This document shows positions 25,710 to 32,176 of a stretch of DNA of 64,000 bases, piece by piece; the stretch's first letter is position 1; each line of letters begins with the position of its first letter. Under the pieces are notes generated by a model. That model was not told where the DNA came from, searched no databases, and was given only the letters and a program-made list of their open reading frames with translations. A program made the translations under genes and the position numbers. The stretch comes from JALOOX01 sp964557955 (GTDB lineage Bacteria > Desulfobacterota > Syntrophobacteria > Syntrophobacterales > Syntrophobacteraceae), in the NCBI GenBank assembly GCA_964557955.1, contig CAZLCS010000008.1:85543-149542 (forward strand), read 5' to 3'.

Positions 25710-25798
25710 ACTCCTGTTTCCTCTGTCCCCTGCATCCGCATGGTCGGCATTACACTGGCACCGCGAAACGGTTGCAGCTCACAACAGACCTGCGTTAC

Positions 25799-25812
25799 GC
25801 GAAGACCCAGCC
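25799..25812 (-). promoter_or_regulatory. weak -24/-12 (sigma-54) candidate for the kinase operon
   Basis: On the minus strand TGGCTG, five bases and TCGCG give GG and GC exactly ten bases apart. The -24 half is good but the -12 half departs from TTGC. A start would fall about 80 bases before the kinase gene. Confidence 0.25.
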
Positions 25813-26200
25813 AACCCCCTTGCGGCTGACACGTGCTGTCCCATGGGTCTTGGCCGGCTCCTCGGCCGTGTAGAGGATATGATATCCCAGTTTGATAAGG
25901 GAGTCCTGTACACCGCGGGCTGCTCTGCCTCCCCGCCAAGGACGCTCGTGCCCACAGCATACAGATTTTTCATCTTTTCCGCCTTCTCCTTTCGCGGTAT
26001 GCGACCATTGCAGGCAGCAGACGGAATGCATCAAACCGTCTATCTCAGGTAACGGAAAGACTCCGCTTGTGCCCACTTTCTCATAAACCATCATTAGCCC
26101 AGCCGCGCCGTGATGTCTAGCTTGGTCGCAACGAGACCGAGAGAATCCCTGCGGGATTGTACAAACCTTGGACCTCGAGGCTCCGGATCTTGGTGTGTGC

Positions 26201-26234
26201 CCCCCTCAGCCACTCTGATTCACCCAAGGGGGGA
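26201..26234. repeat. CCCCCCT/AGGGGGG inverted repeat
   Basis: Seven-base perfect arms flank about 20 bases downstream of the anion transporter gene. No T-run follows on either strand, so it is not a classical terminator, although it could protect the mRNA end. Confidence 0.4.
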
Positions 26235-26271
26235 TTCCGGGCTGCCTTGAGATCGACAATCCATCACAACC

Positions 26272-27732
26272 TTACTTCAACGTGATGGGCATTCCCAACA
26301 TGGGCCACAGAGTGAAAAGGGCGGCCGCCAAAACAATCAAGAGTACCACACTCATGAGGATGCCGTGCTTGAAGAACTCTCCCGTCGTGAATTGTCTGGA
26401 TTCGTAGGCGATGGCATTGGGAGCCGCTCCGATGAGCAGAAAGAACGGCATACCGGCAACGACCAGAGACGCATAGAGAATGACGTCGGGGGCCACGCCC
26501 AGGTACTTGGCGATGACGAGGGAAACCGGCAGAGAGATGGCTATGGCGGCCACGTTCATGATGAAGTTCGTCATGGTGAGAACGAAGACGGAAATGCCCA
26601 TGACGAACACGAACCAGTTGGCCTCCTTGAGCAGCCCCAGCCAGTTGACGGCCATCCACTGGGCGGCTCCCGTCTGCCAGAGGCAGAACCCTATGCTCAT
26701 GGCCCCGCTGAAGAGCAGGATGATGTTCCAGGGGATCTCCTCGAGCTCCCTGACCGTGAGCACCCGCAGAATAAAGAAGATGAGGGTCGAAACCAGCATG
26801 ATGGCGGCCCGGTCCAGCGGCTTCAACAGGGGTACGAAAGACTGGACACCCATGACCAGCACAATGGCCAGAACGCATACGATGACGTAAATCTCGTCCC
26901 TGGTAATGGGCCCGAGCCGGGTGGACAGCTCCTTCACCCGCTCCTTGAGGCCGTCGATCCTGTCTTTCTCTGGCTTCATGAAGATCATGAAATACACCCA
27001 GATCAGGAAGACCATCAGCCAGCCCACGACGAACATGTATTTGGTCAGCTCGAAGAACCCTACATCATATCCCGTGAACTCCTTGTACATTCCCGCTGCA
27101 GCCGGGCCGCGGGCCGCACCGAGGAAGGTGACGATGCTGCCGGCCCCGGCGGCATACGCCATGCCCATGAAGATGGACTTGCCAAACCTGGTCTGTTTGT
27201 CGCCCTCGCCGTAGAGGTCGTTGATGGCGATGATGATGGGGAAGACCGTGGCGGCCGCCGCCGTGTGGGCCATGAAATGCGCCAGCCCCGCCGTCACCAC
27301 GAGACAGCCGAGGAGGATCATGCTGGTGCGGTCGCCGACCACTTCGAGCATCTTGTAGGCCAGCCGCTTGGTGAGCCCGGTCTTCGTGAAGGCGAGCCCC
27401 ACCACCACGGAGCCGAAGATGAACAGGACCGAGGGATCCATGAAGTCCCGAAAGGCTTCTTTGGCCGGGCGGATGGCGAACAGCGCCTGCATGACGCCGA
27501 TGGCCAGGCTGGTGGCCCCGATGGGGATGACCTCGAACACCCACCAGATGCCCGCCATGAGGAACAGAGCGATGGCCGCTTTGCCTTCGCGGGTGAGGTG
27601 AAATGCCTTGCCCGTCGGGTCCACGGCGTCCGCCCAGGGCGGCATGAAATAGATGCCCAGGAAAAGTCCGAGTCCCAGACACAGAAAAAAGATACGAGCC
27701 CAGTCTGTCTTCTTTTCAGTCGTTGCCGACAT
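26272..27732 (-). CDS. DASS (SLC13) family anion:sodium symporter
   Basis: An inner-membrane transporter of 486 residues with about 12 helices, of the divalent anion/sodium symporter family that imports sulfate or dicarboxylates. Family features are FLMAGIWWVFEVIPIGATSLAIG near the start, a hairpin region with HFMAHTAAAATVFPI, and the second repeat with NFIMNVAAIAISLPV. The hydrophilic linker KPEKDRIDGLKERVKELSTRL is cytosolic. The start follows GGAGGAG. It lies 44 bases after a CBS-domain gene in the same operon, next to receiver genes. Sulfate is a reasonable substrate in this kind of organism, but dicarboxylates cannot be excluded. Confidence 0.88.
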   Translation of the reverse strand: MSATTEKKTDWARIFFLCLGLGLFLGIYFMPPWADAVDPTGKAFHLTREGKAAIALFLMAGIWWVFEVIPIGATSLAIGVMQALFAIRPAKEAFRDFMDPSVLFIFGSVVVGLAFTKTGLTKRLAYKMLEVVGDRTSMILLGCLVVTAGLAHFMAHTAAAATVFPIIIAINDLYGEGDKQTRFGKSIFMGMAYAAGAGSIVTFLGAARGPAAAGMYKEFTGYDVGFFELTKYMFVVGWLMVFLIWVYFMIFMKPEKDRIDGLKERVKELSTRLGPITRDEIYVIVCVLAIVLVMGVQSFVPLLKPLDRAAIMLVSTLIFFILRVLTVRELEEIPWNIILLFSGAMSIGFCLWQTGAAQWMAVNWLGLLKEANWFVFVMGISVFVLTMTNFIMNVAAIAISLPVSLVIAKYLGVAPDVILYASLVVAGMPFFLLIGAAPNAIAYESRQFTTGEFFKHGILMSVVLLIVLAAALFTLWPMLGMPITLK

Positions 27733-27776
27733 CGTTCGTCTCCTCCAAGCCGATGGTCCGCTTCAGACCCGTCACC

Positions 27777-28331
27777 CTATAGTTTGCAGGCCTTGACCCG
27801 CTCGCAGATCTCATTGAACACGTCGCTCAACCTGAGAATCCCGACGATCTCCCCCCCACGGGTGACCAGCAGCGACGCCAGGTTCCCCATGACCAGCTGA
27901 TGGATGGCCTGATCGAGAGTTGCATCTTCATCGACATACTCCCCCTCGGCCAAGGTCTGCATCATTTCCTTCACGTTCATCTCCGCAGCCTTCTTGCAGA
28001 GATCCTCCAGAGCGGTCCTGAAGAGCCCATAGTTGGTGAGCATGGACTTGATGAACTCGGGACTGAAACCGAAGCGCGAAGTCTCCTTCAGCTCACCGAT
28101 GTGCTTGTACCGGGGCTCGATACCCCGCAGAATCGACCACCGGCTGAGCTTTCCGATGACGCGTCCGCTCCTGTCGCATACCAGGATGGCGCAGTGCTTT
28201 TCACGGCCTGGATCGACGCTTTTCTGGGCGGCTTCGAGGGCCAGCACCGCGTCGTGCAGGGTGGCATCCTCCGAGACGGTGGCATAGTCGCTGAGGGGAA
28301 CCATCAAATTTTTCACCGCTATGGATTGCAT
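27777..28331 (-). CDS. CBS-pair domain protein
   Basis: A cytosolic 184-residue protein made of two CBS domains. The first begins VKNLMVPLSDYATVSEDATLHDAVLAL and the second VKEMMQTLAEGEYVDEDATLDQAI. Each ends in the usual strand, such as VCDRSGRVIGKLSRWSIL and LLVTRGGEIVGILRLSDVF. CBS pairs bind adenine nucleotides and often gate transporters. Its gene directly precedes the anion transporter with a good ribosome site (GGGAGGG), so a role in gating or sensing for that transporter is likely, by inference. Confidence 0.9.
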   Translation of the reverse strand: MQSIAVKNLMVPLSDYATVSEDATLHDAVLALEAAQKSVDPGREKHCAILVCDRSGRVIGKLSRWSILRGIEPRYKHIGELKETSRFGFSPEFIKSMLTNYGLFRTALEDLCKKAAEMNVKEMMQTLAEGEYVDEDATLDQAIHQLVMGNLASLLVTRGGEIVGILRLSDVFNEICERVKACKL

Positions 28332-28452
28332 AGAGCCCTCCCAAGGAACAAAAATTGTACGAATGCAACAATCGAATGACTCCAGAGATCTGACACTTGG
28401 AGATGCCGTGGCCCACTGGATTGACCGTTCGGGAGGACTCCCGGAAAGGCGC

Positions 28453-28884
28453 CTAGCCCCAGCCGCGCGTCGACATGATCCTCTGGATCTCTGCCTCGCG
28501 GATGCGGTCCTCCTGCTCGCTCTTGCGCTTGAAAGCCTTGACGAGCTTATCGATCAGGTCCTTCGTTTCGGTCGGTTTCATGAGGTAGTCGAAAGCGCCC
28601 AGCTTCATACCCTCCACGGCGGTTTCCACGGTGCCATGGCCCGTCAGCATGATCACTTCCACGATGGGCTTCATCTGCTTCATCTCCTGGAGGGTCGCAA
28701 TGCCGTCTTTTCCCGGCATGAGGACGTCCAGCACCACCACATCGATGTTCGTCTCCTTGAGAACCGCCAGGGCCTCATCCCCCGAAAAAGCCTTGTAGAC
28801 CTCGAAATCCCGGGTCTCAAGCCTTTCCGCCAGGACATCCGTGAACTCCTGCTCGTCATCCACCAGCAAGACTCTGATCTTCAT
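28453..28884 (-). CDS. stand-alone response regulator (CheY-like)
   Basis: A 143-residue receiver with D9-D10 pocket, acceptor D53 in VVLDVLM, Thr in MLTGHGTVETAV and Lys in YLMKPTE. The C-terminal tail is helical and charged (KSEQEDRIREAEIQRIM). It is paralogous to the receiver at 23.5-23.9 kb. It sits between the receiver cluster and the CBS-transporter pair, on the same strand, with a strong ribosome site. Its partner kinase is unknown but several lie within 8 kb. Confidence 0.93.
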   Translation of the reverse strand: MKIRVLLVDDEQEFTDVLAERLETRDFEVYKAFSGDEALAVLKETNIDVVVLDVLMPGKDGIATLQEMKQMKPIVEVIMLTGHGTVETAVEGMKLGAFDYLMKPTETKDLIDKLVKAFKRKSEQEDRIREAEIQRIMSTRGWG

Positions 28885-28925
28885 CCTTCCCTCCGCTTTG
28901 TCTGAGATCCCCGCCTTTTCAACCC

Positions 28926-29318
28926 TCAGCGTACAGCCGCTGCCCGGTTGAGAGCGGTTACCAGCTCCGTGATGTCCACCGGTTTCTGCAGATAATCAAA
29001 AACCCCCAAACGCATTGCCGCCTCGCAATCCTTCTCCGACCCGTGCCCTGTGAGCATGATCACCTGAACCTGTGGAGAGACCTGTCGGGTCGTCCGAAGC
29101 ACGTCCATGCCGTCCATGCCCGGCATCTTGAGATCCAGCACCATCAAGTCCGGCGCCGCTTCCTGGAGGATGCTGAGGGCCTGCTCGCCACTGAGCGCCA
29201 CCACCACCTCGAAGCCGCGCAACCGGAGTCGCTCGGAAAGGGCCTGAACCAGCTCCTCTTCATCATCCACCAACAAAACTCTGAGATTGGACATCCGGTC
29301 AACCTCTCCGTCAATCAT
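28926..29318 (-). CDS. stand-alone response regulator (CheY-like)
   Basis: A receiver of about 130 residues with D18-D19 pocket, acceptor D62 in VLDLKM, Thr in MLTGHGSE and Lys in YLQKPVD. The start at 29318 is chosen because GGAGGGG lies just upstream and the ATG overlaps the stop of the preceding gene by eight bases, which suggests coupled translation. A second ATG eight codons on (29294) is also possible. It is coupled to a degenerate receiver that cannot be phosphorylated in the normal way, so the two may form an active/inactive pair. Confidence 0.92.
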   Translation of the reverse strand: MIDGEVDRMSNLRVLLVDDEEELVQALSERLRLRGFEVVVALSGEQALSILQEAAPDLMVLDLKMPGMDGMDVLRTTRQVSPQVQVIMLTGHGSEKDCEAAMRLGVFDYLQKPVDITELVTALNRAAAVR

Positions 29319-29748
29319 TGCGCCCCTCCGTTCGGAGCGTTCGCCTGCTGACAGACTCACGCTGCCATTTCCTCCTGCAAGCCTCCTGTATGCGGCGCAG
29401 CAGCGTTTCCACATCGAAAGGGACCAGAATCTCGTCGAAAGCTCCCAGCTTCATGCCCTCAATGCTCGCGGCCAGGGAGTGGCCCTCGGATGAGCTCAAC
29501 AGGATGACTTCCACTGTGGGCCGAGACTCCTTAATCGTCCTGAGAAGCGCCAGGGCCAGCTGCCTGTCTCCCGTGAAGCCCAGCAGGACCACATCAAAGT
29601 CCTTCCGCAGGACCATATTGCGGGCTTCGGACTCCTGGCATGCCTCGTAGACCTTGTAGCGCTCGAGACGGAGACGCTCGGAGATGAGCTTCCGGAACGA
29701 TTCGTCCGTTTCAACGACCAGGACCTTTGCGCCAACCACCCCCGCCAA
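29311..29748 (-). CDS. pseudo-receiver protein lacking the phospho-acceptor Asp
   Basis: The fold of a receiver domain is clear (KVLVVETDESFRKLISERL, then LEVILL-like strands ending VPFDVETLLRRIQEAC), but the acceptor Asp is Gly57 in VVLLGFTG and the conserved Lys is replaced (EILVPFD). The switch Thr region reads LLSSSEG. It therefore cannot use normal Asp phosphorylation and may act as a constitutive binding partner. A TTG start at 29748 behind GAGGGAG is preferred; a GTG at 29739 is possible. A longer frame to 29919 starts inside a sigma-54 promoter and must be wrong. It is the first gene of a transcript that continues into the intact receiver. Confidence 0.82.
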   Translation of the reverse strand: MAGVVGAKVLVVETDESFRKLISERLRLERYKVYEACQESEARNMVLRKDFDVVLLGFTGDRQLALALLRTIKESRPTVEVILLSSSEGHSLAASIEGMKLGAFDEILVPFDVETLLRRIQEACRRKWQRESVSRRTLRTEGRND

Positions 29749-29902
29749 CTGGACTCCCTCATGTGCTCCCCCGCCATGGAGAAGCCGCCTCTGCAGAACG
29801 CCCGGGCGCCCCGCACAATTCCATGAACCGGATTTCAACGAATGACGGAATGTGCCGCCTGACCAGGGTCCAGAGGACCATGCCGGCGACACACCCTGTT
29901 TT

Positions 29903-29918
29903 GGCAAAGGTTGTGCCA
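29903..29918 (-). promoter_or_regulatory. sigma-54 (-24/-12) promoter
   Basis: TGGCAC, five bases, then TTGCC on the minus strand places GG and GC ten bases apart, very close to the sigma-54 consensus. Transcription should start near 29892, about 145 bases before the pseudo-receiver start. A nearby upstream inverted pair, TTGCAC and GCGCAA at about 29922-29939, could be part of an activator site. Two sigma-54 activators are encoded within 12 kb. Confidence 0.75.
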
Positions 29919-30036
29919 TATTGCACTTTGTTTGCGCAAGCGGGTTTACACGGAGGAAGATGCGAGGAAAGGAATGAGTGATTCGTTATGATACAAATTG
30001 AAACTTCCGTAGTGGATGAATTCGAAACATTATGAA

Positions 30037-30705
30037 TCAAATCGCCACTGTCTTCCGGGCGAACACCAGGGAAAACCCTGCCCCCTCCTCCCAGGCAACT
30101 CTGCCCTGGAGGCGCCCCATGACCCCCTGGAGCTCCTGCCACTCCATCGAGCTCTCCACGGCAGTCCGAAGATCGGCATCTACTGCAGGGTCTCCGCTCC
30201 AGGACACCTTCAGCATCGGCTCAGGATCCGACACCACCGTCCCCAAAACCACACTCCCCGATGCAAGATGGTTCCAGCAGCATTCATAAGCCTTGAAGAT
30301 GCTCAGGAGGACCTTGACCGGACTGCTCAAAACCATAGGGGGCTTTTCCGCCATTGCTGCCGTGAGCGTCACCCCCTTTATCCGCGCAAAGCGTTCAGCC
30401 AGCAGACAAACCTGCTCCACCATCTCATTCAGATCCACCTGTGCCAATGAGTGATCCGGACTGTGGGCGAACCGATTCATCCTCGAAGACAGATCCACTC
30501 CGCGGGAAATCTGATCCAGGATTGTCTTGATCCCACGCTCGAATCTCGGCTGATGGGGAAAGGCTCCCTCGGGCGTCATGGCCAGAAGGTCCTCCATCAA
30601 GCCGGCCGTCTCCTTCACGATGGCAAGAACATTCTTGAGCTCATGGGTGAAACCCGCCGCCACTCGCCCGAAAAAGCGAAGCTCGCGATCCTCTTCGTGA
30701 TCCAT
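30037..30705 (-). CDS. degenerate histidine kinase, HisKA domain without a clear ATPase domain
   Basis: A 222-residue soluble protein. The dimerisation/phospho-acceptor part is good, with His21 in AGFTHELKNVLAIV and a following four-helix region. The C-terminal half corresponds in position to HATPase_c, but the N box reads LLSIFKAYECCWNHL and the G1, F and G2 boxes are missing. It probably cannot bind ATP, so it may be a phosphotransfer or phosphatase-like protein that takes phosphate from a receiver or from another kinase. The start is set by GGGGGGG before ATG. It lies between the pseudo-receiver cluster and the kinase-like/receiver fusion, on the same strand. Confidence 0.78.
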   Translation of the reverse strand: MDHEEDRELRFFGRVAAGFTHELKNVLAIVKETAGLMEDLLAMTPEGAFPHQPRFERGIKTILDQISRGVDLSSRMNRFAHSPDHSLAQVDLNEMVEQVCLLAERFARIKGVTLTAAMAEKPPMVLSSPVKVLLSIFKAYECCWNHLASGSVVLGTVVSDPEPMLKVSWSGDPAVDADLRTAVESSMEWQELQGVMGRLQGRVAWEEGAGFSLVFARKTVAI

Positions 30706-30727
30706 TGTCGCCCCCCCTTGAAGGCTT

Positions 30728-30752
30728 CTGACAGGTTTCAAGTTCCAAGTTG
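30728..30752. repeat. degenerate (T)TTCAAG / TTCCAAG microrepeat
   Basis: Three imperfect heptamers of the AACTTGGAACTTGAAAC type lie upstream of the degenerate kinase gene. They are of a kind often seen between genes in environmental bacteria, with no known role. Confidence 0.4.
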
Positions 30753-30857
30753 AAGGCCGGGCTCGGCAGATCGGCACCTTCACGGTCGGAGCTGCCCACA
30801 GGGGCTTGAGGCCCCCCCGCCCACGACTTTTTCATCCGTGGTGGGCCTGCACCTGAC

Positions 30858-32090
30858 TCAAGAATCCTTCGCGCCTTTTTCCCGAAGCTTGCGATAGGCT
30901 TCCTGCATCTTGGCCGTGAGCGTTTCCATGTCCACGGGCTTTTCAAGATACGCACAGGCGCCGAGTTCCAGGCACTCGCGCTCGATCTCCTTCGACCCGT
31001 GTCCCGTGAGCACGATCACCTCCACGTTGGGGTGCTCCCGTCTCACCCGTCGCAGCACCTCCAATCCATCGATACCGGGCATCTTTAGGTCGAGCACCAT
31101 GACCTCGGGCTCCTCTTCGGCCAGGATGGACAGGGCCTCTTCCCCGTCGTAGGCCACAGCCGAACCATAATCCCGCATCTGCAGCCGTTCGGAGAGGGTC
31201 TGGACGAATTCCCGCTCATCATCCACCAGGAGCACCTTTGAAGGTAAAGGGAGATCGAAGTCGTATTTTCGGTAGATATCCGTCTTGTAGTACCCCGGCC
31301 CCACTTTCGTCTCCACGCTGCTCACACCCGGCACGGCGCCGGCGATCCGCTTGAGCTCCGACTCCAGTGCGGACAGCATGAGCACCTGCTTGTTGATGGT
31401 GATGAGCACCGCGCCGCTCCTGGCTGACACCTGGACGTTGTGGCCCGCCCCGGCCAGCTTCAGCTCCACCCGGGAAGCCAGGATGAAATCCTCGACCGCC
31501 GCCTGCGACCGGGGCGTCACCCGCAGAATATCCTTGTCGATATTCTGGCGGATCAGATCCACCGCACCATCGACGGTCGTCTTGTCCATGGGGATCACCA
31601 TGTCATAGAGCTGGGGCGCCCACGGGTCTTTCTGGTGAAACAGATGCTCCACCCAGAGCACCCGGCTTTCGTCCTCCCGAAGGATTCTTTTCTGGGCCTC
31701 CCGCTCCGAGACCCCATCCGCATCCATGGCCTGCCTCACCCGGTATTTCATGTCTGCGATGAGGCAGATTTTGAGCACATGAGAAATATCCTTGGGGATC
31801 AGGTGGGCGGCATATCCGTGGACCACGAGGCGGTCCTGCTTCAGGGTTTCGGCCAGGGCGACCTTGACGGTGGCGAGAGATCGCGTTTTCTCGTGGGTAA
31901 ATTTGTCGAAGACCGAGGCCTTGGCGGTCATGGCGCGCATCAGTCTGGCCGGGTCCGCCTGAAAGAGCCTGGCGGCTTCATCCACCAGCGCAGCATCATT
32001 CCTCAACTGATAGGCCAGGAGCTCCGTCAGCTTACGCACCACCTCGTCCGCATGGCAGTAGGATCCGCTGAAAAGGGCGATCACAGACAT
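30858..32090 (-). CDS. cytidylate-kinase-like + BON-like + receiver fusion protein
   Basis: A 410-residue protein of three parts. Residues 1-190 resemble the cytidylate-kinase-like family (FSGSYCHADEVVRKLTELLAYQL, MKYRVRQAMDADGVSEREAQKRILREDESR), but the P-loop has lost its Gly-Lys. Residues about 195-275 look like a BON domain (VEDFILASRVELKLAG, ITINKQVLMLSALESELKRIAGAVPGVSSVET in pieces). Residues 284-410 are an intact receiver with D290-D291 pocket, acceptor D334 in VLDLKM, T362 and K384. No signal peptide or membrane segment is seen. It lies 86 bases after the SulP gene on the same strand. A phosphorylation switch acting on a nucleotide-binding-like module is inferred. Confidence 0.82.
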   Translation of the reverse strand: MSVIALFSGSYCHADEVVRKLTELLAYQLRNDAALVDEAARLFQADPARLMRAMTAKASVFDKFTHEKTRSLATVKVALAETLKQDRLVVHGYAAHLIPKDISHVLKICLIADMKYRVRQAMDADGVSEREAQKRILREDESRVLWVEHLFHQKDPWAPQLYDMVIPMDKTTVDGAVDLIRQNIDKDILRVTPRSQAAVEDFILASRVELKLAGAGHNVQVSARSGAVLITINKQVLMLSALESELKRIAGAVPGVSSVETKVGPGYYKTDIYRKYDFDLPLPSKVLLVDDEREFVQTLSERLQMRDYGSAVAYDGEEALSILAEEEPEVMVLDLKMPGIDGLEVLRRVRREHPNVEVIVLTGHGSKEIERECLELGACAYLEKPVDMETLTAKMQEAYRKLREKGAKDS

Positions 32091-32176
32091 GATTCCATCC
32101 TTACTTTAGGGTTCTTCCCACATGTTCAGATTCACCCGCGCCATCAAACGCGCGGCTTTCGTCATGGGAACGGTCA

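Larger units (their letters stand above)
25710..26271. other. 562-base intergenic stretch ahead of the kinase gene
   Basis: No gene is supported. A 99-codon minus-strand frame (25795-26094) lacks a ribosome site and resembles nothing known. The stretch contains a weak sigma-54-like element and an inverted repeat, listed separately, and likely includes the 3' end of the transporter transcript and the promoter of the kinase gene. Confidence 0.4.

Noticed and set aside
25795..26094. Possible 99-residue minus-strand protein ahead of the kinase
   Set aside because: No ribosome site, no similarity I can recognise, and an odd composition rich in Gly, Val and Arg.
26365..27900. A 511-codon open frame on the plus strand
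   Set aside because: Antisense to the DASS transporter; composition is extreme in His, Asp and Glu, as expected from reversed hydrophobic codons.
29749..29919. N-terminal extension of the pseudo-receiver
   Set aside because: Its first codons are the sigma-54 promoter itself, and the extra residues have no domain character.
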